Origin: Chishuiella changwenlii
Lineage (GTDB): Bacteria; Bacteroidota; Bacteroidia; Flavobacteriales; Weeksellaceae
Assembly: GCF_900142565.1 (NCBI RefSeq)
Contig: NZ_FRBH01000015.1
Location: 1-64,000 of the forward strand
Direction of reading: 5' to 3'
Length of the DNA: 64,000 nucleotides
Each line of letters opens with the position of its first letter. The stretch's first letter is position 1. The translations under genes and the position numbers were made by a program. Below the pieces are notes generated by a model. The model saw only the letters and a list, made by a program, of their open reading frames with translations, was not told the DNA's origin and did not search any database. This document shows positions 8,523 through 18,287 of the stretch, piece after piece.

Positions 8523-10082
8523 ATGGTAAGAAGTTTTTTATTAAATCAGGTAAAATTGTCAGAAGATTGGGATGTGGTTGTGATTGGAGGAGGAGCAACT
8601 GGTCTTGGGTGTGTAATGGATGCAGCAACTAGAGGGTATAAAACGCTTTTAGTTGAACAAGCAGATTTTGCAAAAGGTACTTCGAGTAAGGCGACTAAAT
8701 TATTACACGGAGGTGTAAGGTATATGGCGCAAGGAGATTTGAGCTTAGTAAAAGAAGCTTGTCACGAAAGAGGTCTTTTATTAAAAAATGCACCGCACCT
8801 TACAAGAAATACATCTTTTGTAATACCTAATTATACTTATTTCGATAATATATTATATACAGTTGGTCTTAAATTTTATGATTTCCTAGCAGGTAAATTA
8901 AGTTTAGGAAAATCTAGATACGTTAATTCAAAAAATACATTAGAAATGCTTCCTACTGTGAAACCAAATGGTTTAAAAGGAGGAGTTGTTTATCAGGATG
9001 GGCAATTTGATGATGCTAGATTAGCATTAAATGTTGCGCAAACTGCTGTAGAAAACGGGGCATGTGTTTTAAATTACACTAAAGTTGTTGGTTTACTTAA
9101 GGATGAAAAAGGGAAAGTTTCTGGAGTAAAAATTAAAACAATGGAATCGGATGATGTAATTGAAATTCGTGCGAAAGTAGTGATTAACGCTACTGGTGTT
9201 TATGCTGATAATGTATTACAATTAGATAAACCAGGAGCTCCACATATGGTAAAACCAAGTCAAGGAGTTCATATTACAATTGATAGAAGTTTTTTACCAG
9301 GAGAAAATGCTTTAATGATTCCTAAAACAAGTGATGGACGTGTATTGTTTGCTGTTCCTTGGCACGATAAATTGATTTTAGGAACAACGGATACATTAAG
9401 AGATCATGCTGAATTAGAGCCAAGAGCTTTAGACGAAGAAATAGACTTTATTTTAACGACAGCACAACAATACCTTACAAAGAAACCAACCAAGGACGAT
9501 GTGTTAGCAATATTTGCTGGATTAAGACCTTTGGCTGCTCCTCAAGGAGAAGGGAAAAATACAAAAGAAATATCTCGTAGTCATAAAATTATTGTTTCTG
9601 ATAGTGATTTGATAACAATCATAGGAGGAAAATGGACTACATTTAGAAGAATGGCTCAAGATACAATTGATAAAGTAATTGAGTTAAATAAACTTCCAAA
9701 CAAACCATGTAAAACAGAAGAACTTCATATACATGGTTACGATGCTACGGTTAATCATAACGAAGATTTATATTTCTATGGTTCTGATAGAGCAGAAATA
9801 TTAAAGCTAGAAAATGAAAAACCAGAACTTGCAGAAAAGTTATTACCTCAATACGAATATACTTATGCATGTGTTGTTTTTGCTGTACGCAAAGAAATGG
9901 CATTAAAGTTAGAAGATGTTTTAGCAAGACGTATTAGATTATTGTTACTCGATGCACATGGAGCTGTAGCAGTTGCAGAAAAAGTTGCTACTGTAATGGC
10001 GAAGGAGTTGGGTAAAGATGAATCTTGGGTTAATCAAGAAGTCGCTGATTTTAAAGAATTAGCTAAGATTTATCAATTTTAA
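8523..10082 (+). CDS. glpD: FAD-dependent glycerol-3-phosphate dehydrogenase
   Basis: A 519-aa enzyme oxidising glycerol 3-phosphate to dihydroxyacetone phosphate and passing electrons to the quinone pool at the inner membrane. The FAD-binding motif VVVIGGGATGLG is at about residues 18-29, followed by GTSSKATKLLHGGVRYM, typical of GlpD/GlpA. IFAGLRPLAAP and IIGGKWTTFRRMAQDTID mark the substrate/FAD C-terminal part. Start: the frame opens at a TTG (8502), but the ATG at 8523 gives the family-like MVRSFLLNQVK and leaves room for the -7-like element. It is the first gene of glpD-glpK-glpF-porin. Confidence 0.95.
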   Translation: MVRSFLLNQVKLSEDWDVVVIGGGATGLGCVMDAATRGYKTLLVEQADFAKGTSSKATKLLHGGVRYMAQGDLSLVKEACHERGLLLKNAPHLTRNTSFVIPNYTYFDNILYTVGLKFYDFLAGKLSLGKSRYVNSKNTLEMLPTVKPNGLKGGVVYQDGQFDDARLALNVAQTAVENGACVLNYTKVVGLLKDEKGKVSGVKIKTMESDDVIEIRAKVVINATGVYADNVLQLDKPGAPHMVKPSQGVHITIDRSFLPGENALMIPKTSDGRVLFAVPWHDKLILGTTDTLRDHAELEPRALDEEIDFILTTAQQYLTKKPTKDDVLAIFAGLRPLAAPQGEGKNTKEISRSHKIIVSDSDLITIIGGKWTTFRRMAQDTIDKVIELNKLPNKPCKTEELHIHGYDATVNHNEDLYFYGSDRAEILKLENEKPELAEKLLPQYEYTYACVVFAVRKEMALKLEDVLARRIRLLLLDAHGAVAVAEKVATVMAKELGKDESWVNQEVADFKELAKIYQF

Positions 10083-10138
10083 TATAAGCATCTCTACTAT
10101 CTCAAAATTTAATTATTATTCTCATTTAAAACCACAAA

Positions 10139-11641
10139 ATGGAAACACAAGAAAAATTTATCCTTGCATTAGATCAAGGAACAACAAGTTCTAGAGCGAT
10201 AATTTATAATCATGATGGAGAAATTGTAGCAGTTTCTCAAAAAGATTTTGAACAGATATTCCCTAAACCAGGTTGGGTAGAGCACGATCCGAATGAAATT
10301 TGGTCTACACAATCATCAGTTGCAGCAGAGTCTGTTGCTAAATCTGATTTAAATGGGACAAATATCGCAGCGATAGGAATTACAAATCAAAGAGAGACAA
10401 CAATTGTTTGGGATAGAGAAACAGGAAATCCTATTTATAATGCTATTGTTTGGCAAGATAGAAGAACTTCTAAATATTGTGATTCTTTAAAAGAAGAAGG
10501 GTATACAGATAAAATTTTAGAAAAAACAGGTCTTGTTATTGATTCATATTTCTGTGCAACTAAAATAAAATGGATTTTAGATAATGTAGAAGGTGCAAGA
10601 GAAAAGGCAGAAGCAGGAAAACTTTGTTTTGGTACTGTAGATAGTTGGCTTGTATGGAAATTTACAAGAGGAAAAATGCACATTACAGATGTTTCTAATG
10701 CTTCTAGAACATTAATTTTTAACATCAATACAATGGAATGGGATGATGAATTATTAGAGTTATTCCAAATCCCAAAATCTATGTTACCAGAAGTTAAGGA
10801 AAGTAGTGAGATCTATGGAGAAACTTCTACAACATTATTTTCAACTAAAATTCCCATTGCAGGTATTGCAGGAGATCAGCAAGCTGCACTTTTTGGACAG
10901 ATGTGTGTTGAAGAAGGAATGGCAAAAAATACATATGGTACAGGTTGTTTCTTATTAATGAATATTGGAGATAAACCAGTTTTTTCTAAAAATAACTTAT
11001 TAACTACTGTTGGATGGAAAATTAATGGAAAAACAACTTATGCATTAGAAGGTTCAGTATTCGTTGGTGGAGCTGTTATTCAATGGTTAAGAGATGGTTT
11101 AAAAATAATTTCTTCTGCGCCAGAAAGTGAAGAGTTATCAGCTTCTGTAGAAGATAACGGAGGTGTTTATTTTGTACCTGCATTAACAGGATTAGGTGCG
11201 CCATATTGGGATCAATATGCACGTGGAGCAATCTTCGGAATTACACGTGGTACAACAAAAGCACATATTGCAAAAGCGGCTATTCAAGGAATTGCATTTC
11301 AGGTAAATGATTTAATTAAGAGTATGGAATCTGACATCAACGCAGAAATTAAAGAATTAAGAGTTGATGGTGGTGCTTGTGCTAATAATGTCCTAATGCA
11401 ATTTCAATCAGATTTAATTCAAAATGATGTAATTCGTCCAAAAGTTTTAGAAACAACATCTTTAGGAGCTGCTTATTTAGCAGGATTAGCGGTAGGTTAC
11501 TGGAAAGATATTGAAGAAATTAAAGTTCAATGGAAAGAAGATAGAAAATTCTCTAATGAAATGGAAGATGAAAAAAGAGAAGATTTATTAAAATTCTGGA
11601 AAAAAGCAGTTTCGAGAACACAAAATTGGATCGAAGATTAA
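10139..11641 (+). CDS. glpK: glycerol kinase
   Basis: A 500-aa FGGY-family kinase converting glycerol to glycerol 3-phosphate with ATP. Visible motifs are [10 protein letters not shown] (phosphate loop), [19 protein letters not shown], the FGGY signature [20 protein letters not shown], and [12 protein letters not shown]. Length is normal for the family. It lies 56 bp after glpD and 26 bp before glpF, supplying the substrate of GlpD. A leader AACCACA occurs just before its ATG and recurs before the next two genes. Confidence 0.97.
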   Translation: METQEKFILALDQGTTSSRAIIYNHDGEIVAVSQKDFEQIFPKPGWVEHDPNEIWSTQSSVAAESVAKSDLNGTNIAAIGITNQRETTIVWDRETGNPIYNAIVWQDRRTSKYCDSLKEEGYTDKILEKTGLVIDSYFCATKIKWILDNVEGAREKAEAGKLCFGTVDSWLVWKFTRGKMHITDVSNASRTLIFNINTMEWDDELLELFQIPKSMLPEVKESSEIYGETSTTLFSTKIPIAGIAGDQQAALFGQMCVEEGMAKNTYGTGCFLLMNIGDKPVFSKNNLLTTVGWKINGKTTYALEGSVFVGGAVIQWLRDGLKIISSAPESEELSASVEDNGGVYFVPALTGLGAPYWDQYARGAIFGITRGTTKAHIAKAAIQGIAFQVNDLIKSMESDINAEIKELRVDGGACANNVLMQFQSDLIQNDVIRPKVLETTSLGAAYLAGLAVGYWKDIEEIKVQWKEDRKFSNEMEDEKREDLLKFWKKAVSRTQNWIED

Positions 11642-11667
11642 AATATTAACCACAAAAAATAAACATT

Positions 11668-12408
11668 ATGAATGAATTTACAGCTGAATTAATAGGAACT
11701 GCCGTTCTTATCTTATTAGGGGGAGGAGTGTGCTCTAACGTTTCGCTAAAAAAATCTTTAGGAAATGGTTCTGGTTGGATTGTTATAACTACAGGTTGGG
11801 CATTAGCAGTTTTTGCTGGTGTTGTAATTGCAGGACCTGTTAGTGGTGCTCATTTAAATCCTGCTGTTACAGTAGGTTTGGCACTCGCAAATAAATTTGA
11901 TTGGGCAAATGTACCCATGTTTGTATTAGCGCAATTATTAGGAGCTATGATAGGAGCTTTCTTAAATTGGGCAATGTATAAAGATCATTTTGATGCAACG
12001 TCAGATGATCCAGGAGCTCAGTTAGGAGTTTTCTCAACAGGAGCAGCAATTCCGAATGCTTTTAGAAATGTATTATCGGAAATTTTAGGAACGTTTGTTT
12101 TAGTATTCTGTGTATTTTATTTTGCTGGTGCTTCTGGTACAGCTGGTACAGAAGAAGTGAAAATTGGTTTAGGTTCTGTAGGTGCTTTACCTGTTGCTTT
12201 TATTGTTTGGTCTATTGGATTGTCTTTAGGAGGAACAACTGGTTATGCTATTAACCCTGCGCGTGATTTTGGACCAAGAATAATGCATGCTATTTTACCA
12301 ATGAAAGGTAAAGGAAGTAGTAATTGGGGGTATGCTTGGGTGCCAATTGTAGGACCACTTTTAGGAGCTATAATTGCTGCACTATTATTTAATTTTCTTT
12401 CAAATTAA
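11668..12408 (+). CDS. glpF: glycerol uptake facilitator (aquaglyceroporin)
   Basis: A 246-aa MIP-family channel in the inner membrane. Both half-helix signatures are present: HLNPAVTVGLA and INPARDFGPR. The R-D pair after the second NPA, with D one position after R, is typical of glycerol facilitators rather than strict water channels, and the glycerol operon supports this. Six transmembrane segments can be placed. It lies between glpK and the outer-membrane protein gene (14 bp downstream). Confidence 0.95.
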   Translation: MNEFTAELIGTAVLILLGGGVCSNVSLKKSLGNGSGWIVITTGWALAVFAGVVIAGPVSGAHLNPAVTVGLALANKFDWANVPMFVLAQLLGAMIGAFLNWAMYKDHFDATSDDPGAQLGVFSTGAAIPNAFRNVLSEILGTFVLVFCVFYFAGASGTAGTEEVKIGLGSVGALPVAFIVWSIGLSLGGTTGYAINPARDFGPRIMHAILPMKGKGSSNWGYAWVPIVGPLLGAIIAALLFNFLSN

Positions 12409-12422
12409 ACCACACAATTAAT

Positions 12423-13235
12423 ATGAGAATCGATTTTAAAACAATTATAGTTTCTAGTGCGGTACTTCTAGGTGGTTCATTTGTTTCTGCACAAGAAGTA
12501 CAAGAAGAATCGGATAGTATTTCGATGTCTTTAAATGATGAGTTTCAAAAAGAAATAACGCCTTTTTATCTTCATGGACAAATTAAATCTATGCATTTAT
12601 GGAGAGGTTTAGCAGTTACAAATTCTGCTGTTATGGCAGTAGATGCTGGTGTATCAACAAATGACGGTAAATTAAAAGCTGGTATTTGGGGAGGTTACGG
12701 AACAAATGGTGTCTACCGAGAATTTGATTATTATGTAGTTTATTCACCTGTAAAGAATTTAACATTTGCACTTTGGGATATCTACAATTATTCTACCAAT
12801 GCAACTTGGAATAATTCTGATTTCTTTGAATATGATGCAAATAAAACGGGACACTTTTTAGATTTATCTGTCGCTTATGTCGTTTCAGATAAAATTCCTC
12901 TAAGATTATATTGGTCTACAGTTATACAAGGACGTGATAGAGGTGTAAATAATGAGAAGAATCTTTATTCATCTTATGTTGAGGCATCTTATCCAGTTGT
13001 TAAAAATAAAGCCATTAATTTAGATCTTGTTGTTGGAGGTGCTTTTGCACTTTCGCCAGAAGAGGAAGATAAAGGAAGAAACTTTTATGGACCAAAATCT
13101 GGTTTAGCAAATGTTGGTTTTATTATGGGTAGAACTTTGCATTTAGGACGATACGAATTACCAATTAGCGCAACAGCAACTTGGAGTCCAATTAATAATT
13201 CAGGTAACATTCAGTTAGCATTTAATATATTTTAA
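12423..13235 (+). CDS. TorF-like putative outer-membrane porin in the glycerol operon
   Basis: A 270-aa protein with a signal peptide (about residues 1-23, ending FVSAQ) and many alternating amphipathic strands ending in a terminal aromatic residue (QLAFNIF), as in outer-membrane beta-barrels. HGQIKSMHLWRGLAVTNSAVMAVDAGVS resembles the start of TorF-family putative porins. Its place as fourth gene of the glp operon, 14 bp after glpF, suggests it lets glycerol or a glycerol-containing compound cross the outer membrane. The barrel call rests on pattern and aromatic C-terminus; substrate is inference. Confidence 0.7.
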   Translation: MRIDFKTIIVSSAVLLGGSFVSAQEVQEESDSISMSLNDEFQKEITPFYLHGQIKSMHLWRGLAVTNSAVMAVDAGVSTNDGKLKAGIWGGYGTNGVYREFDYYVVYSPVKNLTFALWDIYNYSTNATWNNSDFFEYDANKTGHFLDLSVAYVVSDKIPLRLYWSTVIQGRDRGVNNEKNLYSSYVEASYPVVKNKAINLDLVVGGAFALSPEEEDKGRNFYGPKSGLANVGFIMGRTLHLGRYELPISATATWSPINNSGNIQLAFNIF

Positions 13236-13243
13236 AACATAAA

Positions 13244-13271
13244 CAAAAAGCAATTTCTTAATTGCTTTTTG
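13244..13271 (+). terminator. terminator of the glp operon
   Basis: Stem AAAAAGCAATT/AATTGCTTTTT with a short loop, T-rich on its 3' side, 9 bp after the last glp gene. Confidence 0.85.
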
Positions 13272-13283
13272 TATTTTTATAAC

Positions 13284-14135
13284 ATGGATAAGTTGACAGA
13301 TATAAACGGAAGAATAAAACTTAACAATGGGGTAGAGATGCCTTATTTTGGTTTAGGTGTTTATAAAACAAATAACGGAGAAGAGTTAAACAATGCTATA
13401 CATACAGCTGTTGAAAATGGTTATAGATTAATTGATACAGCATCTTATTATAATAACGAAGATGGAGTTGGTAAAGCAATAAAATCTTTAGATGTCGATC
13501 GATCAGAATTATTCATAACAACTAAAGTTTGGATTGAGGATTGTGGATATGATAAAACCTTAAAAGCTTTTGAAAAATCACTTAAAAATCTCGATTTAGA
13601 TTATATCGATTTGTATTTAATTCATTGGCCTGTTCCAGAATTATATTTAGAATCTTGGAAAGCTTTCGAAGAATTGTATAAAAACGGTTTAGTAAAAGCA
13701 ATTGGAATTTCTAATGGTTTACAGCATCATATAGAAGAAGTGAAAAATATAGCAGAGATTCCTCCGATGGTTTTACAGAATGAATTTCATCCAAGGTTGA
13801 TACAGCAAGATTTAGTAGATTTTTGTAAAACTGAAAATATTGCTTATCAAGCATGGTCACCATTAATGCGAGGTAGAATTTTGGATAATGAATTATTGCT
13901 TGATATATCTAAGAAATATAACAAGAATCCAGCTCAAATTATATTAAGATGGGATTTACAAAAAGGAGTTGCTACAATTCCAAAAAGTGTAAATTCTTCA
14001 AGAATTATAGAAAATGCGAATATTTTTGATTTTGAGTTATCAGATGATGATATTAAACAAATAGATTCTCTTGATAATGATGAAAGAACTGGAGCGCATC
14101 CGGATCATTTTATAGAACATTTTGCTAAGAAATAA
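13284..14135 (+). CDS. aldo/keto reductase (AKR5-like)
   Basis: A 283-aa TIM-barrel NADPH oxidoreductase. The catalytic tetrad can be placed: D and Y in DTASYYNNE, K in ITTKVW and H in YLIHWP. NADPH-site elements IPKSVNSSRIIENANIFDFELS are present near the C-terminus. Family members reduce small aldehydes and ketones, for example 2,5-diketo-gluconate or methylglyoxal; the substrate here is open. Start is ATG 13284 (MDKLTDINGR); an upstream in-frame TTG lies inside the glp terminator. It is a single-gene unit facing a thioesterase gene. Confidence 0.9.
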   Translation: MDKLTDINGRIKLNNGVEMPYFGLGVYKTNNGEELNNAIHTAVENGYRLIDTASYYNNEDGVGKAIKSLDVDRSELFITTKVWIEDCGYDKTLKAFEKSLKNLDLDYIDLYLIHWPVPELYLESWKAFEELYKNGLVKAIGISNGLQHHIEEVKNIAEIPPMVLQNEFHPRLIQQDLVDFCKTENIAYQAWSPLMRGRILDNELLLDISKKYNKNPAQIILRWDLQKGVATIPKSVNSSRIIENANIFDFELSDDDIKQIDSLDNDERTGAHPDHFIEHFAKK

Positions 14136-14147
14136 TTTTAGAGAATT

Positions 14148-14177
14148 AAAAAAGTCTTGCCATCGGCAAGACTTTTT
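14148..14177. terminator. bidirectional terminator
   Basis: Perfect 12-bp stem AAAAGTCTTGCC/GGCAAGACTTTT with a 3-nt loop and A/T runs on both sides, between the converging reductase and thioesterase genes. Confidence 0.92.
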
Positions 14178-14180
14178 TAA

Positions 14181-15050
14181 TTATTTGCCTTTTTGTATTG
14201 GTCGAATCAAACCCTCTTGGCTCACGCTACAAATTAATTCACCAGAACGGTTAAAAAGATTTCCTCTAGTAAAACCTCTCGTATCTTTTGCGCTAGGAGA
14301 TTCATTACTTACTAAAATCCAATCTTGCAAATTAGGTGTTCTGTGAAACCACAAAGAATGATCTAAACTTGCCATTTGTGTATTTCCGAAATTAGCTTTA
14401 GATGCATGCGGTTTTATAGCGGTAGATAATAAATTATAATCAGAGCTATAAGCTATTAATTGATGAATGACAGGTAAAGGTAAATTGTCTGGAACATCAT
14501 GAAAAGTTAACCATACATTACTAAAGTTGTCATAATCTTTTTTCTCGAATGGGTTAATAAACTCTATTGGTTTAAAATCTAATGGACGCTCTGCTAATAC
14601 AAACCTCATAATAGATTTTGGTAAAATAGTGCCAAATTGTTCTGCAATATCATTCCAACTCATTAATTCTTCTGGTTGTTTTACAATAGGCATATCTTCT
14701 TGGTGTTCATAACCTTCTTGCTTCGTTTGAAATGAACATGTCATTACAAAAATAGCTTCGTTTTCTTGTTTAGCGGTAACCACTCGTGTACTAAAACTTC
14801 CGCCATCTCTTAAATTATCTACTTCGTAATAAATAGGAATTTCTAAATTACCAGGTAAAATAAAGTAGGAGTGTAGCGAATGACATAAACGATCTGCAGG
14901 AACGGTTTGATAAGCCGCATATAATGCTTGGCTAACTACTTGCCCTCCAAATACGTTTGGGCTTCCCATGAAAGAACTTTCACCTTCGAATAAATTTTCT
15001 TCTAATTTTTTGAGAGAAATTAATTCGATTAGTTCTTGAGTTGTTTTCAT
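14181..15050 (-). CDS. tesB: acyl-CoA thioesterase II
   Basis: A 289-aa double-hotdog thioesterase hydrolysing acyl-CoA to free fatty acid and CoA. Family landmarks are FVFGGQ-like FGGQVVSQALYAA, LHSYFILPGNLEIPIYYEVDNLRDGGSFSTRVV in the first hotdog, and ASLDHSLWFHR (catalytic Asp region) and LVSNESPSAKDTRGFTRGNLF in the second. Length matches TesB of other bacteria. It is 9 bp downstream of the flavin oxidoreductase gene, so both are probably one transcript. Confidence 0.92.
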   Translation of the reverse strand: MKTTQELIELISLKKLEENLFEGESSFMGSPNVFGGQVVSQALYAAYQTVPADRLCHSLHSYFILPGNLEIPIYYEVDNLRDGGSFSTRVVTAKQENEAIFVMTCSFQTKQEGYEHQEDMPIVKQPEELMSWNDIAEQFGTILPKSIMRFVLAERPLDFKPIEFINPFEKKDYDNFSNVWLTFHDVPDNLPLPVIHQLIAYSSDYNLLSTAIKPHASKANFGNTQMASLDHSLWFHRTPNLQDWILVSNESPSAKDTRGFTRGNLFNRSGELICSVSQEGLIRPIQKGK

Positions 15051-15059
15051 TATACGATA

Positions 15060-16025
15060 TTAAAATTTTAAATTATTTAGACGATTTACATTTTCATTTA
15101 ATGCATTTTTGTATTCAGATTTCATACGGGTAATTAATTCACCTACAGTAGGAATGTCTTTTATGCCAGAAACTCCATGACCAGCAGACCATATATCTTT
15201 CCAAGCTTTATGTCCATCACTACCAATTAATTTAGAAAAGTCTTCTTCTTTCTTTTCGTTTAAATCAATACCAGAATGAATAATACTAGGTTTTAAAAAA
15301 TTAGCATTAACACCAGAAATACCATCTGTATACAAAACATCCTCAAAAGTAGAATCTACAATCATTTGCTTGTAATCTTGTTCAGCATTTCCTTCTTTTG
15401 TTGCAATAAAACGAGTTCCAATGTAAGCAAAATCAGCTCCCATTGTTTCTGCTGCTAAAATATCATTTCCTGTATTCATAGCACCTGCTAAAATAAGACA
15501 TCCATTATAAAAAGAACGAATATCATCAATTAAAGCAAAAGGATTTGCAGTTCCTGCATGTCCTCCAGCACCATTAGCAACAGCTATTATCCCGTCAACA
15601 CCAGCTTCTGCCGCTTTTTCTGCATGCCTTTTCTTTATAACATCATGAAAAACCAATCCGCCATAACTATGTACAGCGTCAACAAGTTCTTTTACGGCTC
15701 CAAGAGAAGTAATAATTAAAGGAACTTTGTATTTTGCACAAAGCGCTAAATCTGTTTCTAATCGAGTATTGGTTTTATTAACAATTAAATTTACCCCAAA
15801 AGGTGCTGGTTTTTTTCCTGTTTCTTCTTCGAACTTTTTTAACTGAGAAGTGATGTCAATTAGCATTTGCTCAAAATTTTCGGCAGTTCTTCCATTAAGG
15901 GAAGGGAAAGTTCCACAAACTCCATTTTTGCAAGCTTCAACTACTAATTCTGTTCTAGAAACTAAAAACATAGGAGAAGTTATTAAAGGTAAATCTAAGC
16001 TGTTTTTAAATTCTTGTATCGTCAT
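15060..16025 (-). CDS. nitronate monooxygenase-family FMN oxidoreductase
   Basis: A 321-aa TIM-barrel FMN protein of the 2-nitropropane dioxygenase/nitronate monooxygenase family. The N-terminus DLPLITSPMFLVSRTELVVEACKNG and the phosphate-binding part LAGAMNTGNDILAAETMGADFAYIGTRF are typical; NGAGGHAGT carries the His region used by the family. Some members oxidise nitronates, others are enoyl reductases (FabK-like), so the reaction is uncertain. It is upstream of tesB with a 9-bp gap, which hints at an acyl-CoA or lipid-related job, but this is inference. Confidence 0.85.
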   Translation of the reverse strand: MTIQEFKNSLDLPLITSPMFLVSRTELVVEACKNGVCGTFPSLNGRTAENFEQMLIDITSQLKKFEEETGKKPAPFGVNLIVNKTNTRLETDLALCAKYKVPLIITSLGAVKELVDAVHSYGGLVFHDVIKKRHAEKAAEAGVDGIIAVANGAGGHAGTANPFALIDDIRSFYNGCLILAGAMNTGNDILAAETMGADFAYIGTRFIATKEGNAEQDYKQMIVDSTFEDVLYTDGISGVNANFLKPSIIHSGIDLNEKKEEDFSKLIGSDGHKAWKDIWSAGHGVSGIKDIPTVGELITRMKSEYKNALNENVNRLNNLKF

Positions 16026-16300
16026 TTTTATTTTTTTATCTAATTATTGGATATGGTAGAAATAAAGATAATAAAAAATATATTGCTCTTTGGATTTATT
16101 ATTTCTTTTGGAAATGTATTTTATACAAGATATCTTTAATAACTATTGTTGTTAAATTTTTTATTTAATATTTCCTTAAAGGGTTGTTATGTAATTGATT
16201 ATGTTTAAGTATTTATTTGCTAAAGTTTTAAGTTGTTACTTTACTTGTCTTTTTTTTAAAAAAATGGTTAATTTGTGGTTAACTATTTAAATTACGACGA

Positions 16301-17272
16301 GTGAAAAAAGAATTACTTTCTATATGTTTTACCATTTTTACTATAACAGTAAATTCCCAAGTAGGGATTAATACTAATGATCCAAAATCTACACTTGATG
16401 TAAGCGCTAAACGAAATTTAGCAGGAGCTGTTAATGATAATACACAAAATTATGGTGTAAAACTTCCGACAATTAGTAGATTAGAACTTTCTCAAAATAC
16501 TGCGGTTTACGGAATCAATCAAAAAGGTTCCATGATTTATATTAACGATGTATCTGGTGGTACGGCAGTTGGTCAGTTGGTAAATGTAACAACTATTGGT
16601 TATTACTATTTCGATGGAATTGTATGGAAAAAAGTACAGTCTAGAATGAGTAATACAGTGAGTGTTTCAACATTAATAGATCCTAATATTTTAGGGTATG
16701 TGCCAAGCGCTACTGCTAATGCAACGACGGCAGGTGTGCCAACAATTACTGGAACAACTGTTACTAAAGCTGGTAATGTAACCTATACAACAAACGGACA
16801 TTCTTATGCCTATTATATTGCTGGAAGAGTAATAACTTGGTACGAAGCTTATAATGCAGCAAGATCATTAGGTGGTTATTTAGCTACATTTACTACAGAT
16901 GCTGAGTGGGCTTTTGTTGATGCAGGTTTACTAAGTACATCTACACCATCTGGATGGATAGGTTTTGCTAAGTTTAATTGGAATGCAGGAACAGCTTTGG
17001 TTCCAAATCCTGAAATGAAATGGATAACAGGAGAACAGCCAAATCATGATTATAGCGCTGGAGGTGTTACGTCGATTAGGAAATCTAACTGGTTTAGATC
17101 TGGAGAACCAAATAATAGTGGAGGTACAGAAGGATTTGTTCATTTTTATAAAACAAGTTCTAATAATACAGTAAGTTATGGTGGATATAGTACTACTCAT
17201 CCATGGAATGATGTTACTGCAAATAATACGGGAGAAACTATTACTTCGTTTATAGTTGAATTTCAACAATAA
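16301..17272 (+). CDS. secreted C-type lectin-like protein 1
   Basis: A 323-aa exported protein starting with GTG. Residues 1-19 form a signal peptide; no lipobox is seen. Mature N-terminus QVGINTNDPKSTLDVS is a motif common in Bacteroidota surface proteins. Residues about 50-115 form a linker module (LPTISRLELS...YYYFDGIVWKK). From about residue 160 a C-type lectin fold can be read: ITWYEAYNAARSLGGYLATF, WIGFA, WITGEQPN, then EPN (269-271) and WND (302-304), the calcium and mannose-type sugar-binding motifs. No cysteine is visible after the signal peptide, unlike animal lectins. First of three tandem paralogues; no T9SS sorting domain. Sugar binding is inferred from EPN/WND. Confidence 0.8.
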   Translation: MKKELLSICFTIFTITVNSQVGINTNDPKSTLDVSAKRNLAGAVNDNTQNYGVKLPTISRLELSQNTAVYGINQKGSMIYINDVSGGTAVGQLVNVTTIGYYYFDGIVWKKVQSRMSNTVSVSTLIDPNILGYVPSATANATTAGVPTITGTTVTKAGNVTYTTNGHSYAYYIAGRVITWYEAYNAARSLGGYLATFTTDAEWAFVDAGLLSTSTPSGWIGFAKFNWNAGTALVPNPEMKWITGEQPNHDYSAGGVTSIRKSNWFRSGEPNNSGGTEGFVHFYKTSSNNTVSYGGYSTTHPWNDVTANNTGETITSFIVEFQQ

Positions 17273-17285
17273 AATTTAAAGAATT

Positions 17286-18266
17286 ATGAAACAATTATAT
17301 ATTATTTTAAATTTACTTCTATCTAGTTTGTTGTTAGCTCAAATGGGAATTAATACAAATACACCTACTTCTATTTTAGATGTAAGTGTTGCTAGAGATA
17401 CTTCAGGGAATATACTTGATAACAATAGACCTTATGGTTTTCAGGCACCAAGACTTACTTTAACAGAGTTAAGTAATGTTACTGCTACATATGGAGCAGA
17501 TCAAGTTGGAGCGTTAGTTTATATTACAGATGCTTCTGGTACTGCTGCAACTGGTCAAAGAATAAATATTGTAGATGAAGGTTATTATTATTTTGATGGA
17601 AGCGTATGGAAAAATATGGTTTTATCTGTTAATAATATCGTAAGTATATCTTCTATAGTAGATCCAAATATTTTAGGGTATGTACCAAGTACAACTGCTA
17701 ATGCAATGACTGCAGGTGTGCCTACAATTAGTGGAACAACTGTGACTAAATTAGGATCTGCTGTTTATAATGAAAATGGACATTCTTATGCGACTTACCT
17801 AGCTGGTAGAATAATTACATGGTATGAGGCTTACAATGCTGCAAGAAGTTTAGGAGGGTATTTAGCGACTTTTACTTCAGATGCTGAATGGCAGTTTGTT
17901 GAAACAAATTTAATAACACCTCGTACAGAATTTAATACATACGATGGATGGATAGGTTTTGCAAAATATAGCTGGTTTGCAGGTACAGCATTAGTTCCAG
18001 ATCCAGAAATGAAATGGATAACTGGAGAACAACCAAATCATGATTATTCAGAAGGAGGAAGTTCTGCTGTAAGAAAGTCGAACTGGTTTGCTACAAACGA
18101 ACCAAATAATAGTAGTAGTACAGAAGGATTTGTACACTTTTATAGAGCTTCAATAGGTAATACAAGGGTTTATAATGGATATACTTCAACACATCCATGG
18201 AATGATGTTCAGGCAAATAATACTGGACAAGCAATTAGAGGATTTGTAGTAGAATTTCAGCAGTAA
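17286..18266 (+). CDS. secreted C-type lectin-like protein 2
   Basis: A 326-aa paralogue of the preceding gene, 13 bp downstream, with the same order: signal peptide (about 1-18), MGINTNTPTSILDVS, the LTELSNVT...GYYYFDGSVWKN linker, and a C-type lectin-like domain. EPN is at 272-274 and WND at 305-307. ITWYEAYNAARSLGGYLATF is almost identical to copy 1, while the loop before WIGFA carries three more residues and the stretch between EPN and WND differs (IGNTRVYNG). That pattern, a constant scaffold with changed loops near the ligand site, suggests divergence in ligand specificity after duplication, though this was judged by eye only. Confidence 0.8.
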   Translation: MKQLYIILNLLLSSLLLAQMGINTNTPTSILDVSVARDTSGNILDNNRPYGFQAPRLTLTELSNVTATYGADQVGALVYITDASGTAATGQRINIVDEGYYYFDGSVWKNMVLSVNNIVSISSIVDPNILGYVPSTTANAMTAGVPTISGTTVTKLGSAVYNENGHSYATYLAGRIITWYEAYNAARSLGGYLATFTSDAEWQFVETNLITPRTEFNTYDGWIGFAKYSWFAGTALVPDPEMKWITGEQPNHDYSEGGSSAVRKSNWFATNEPNNSSSTEGFVHFYRASIGNTRVYNGYTSTHPWNDVQANNTGQAIRGFVVEFQQ

Positions 18267-18287
18267 TATTTAAAAAATTAAAAGACA

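Noticed and set aside
14122-14346. 74-aa plus-strand frame across the terminator
   Set aside because: It runs through the bidirectional terminator and is antisense to tesB; a shadow frame.
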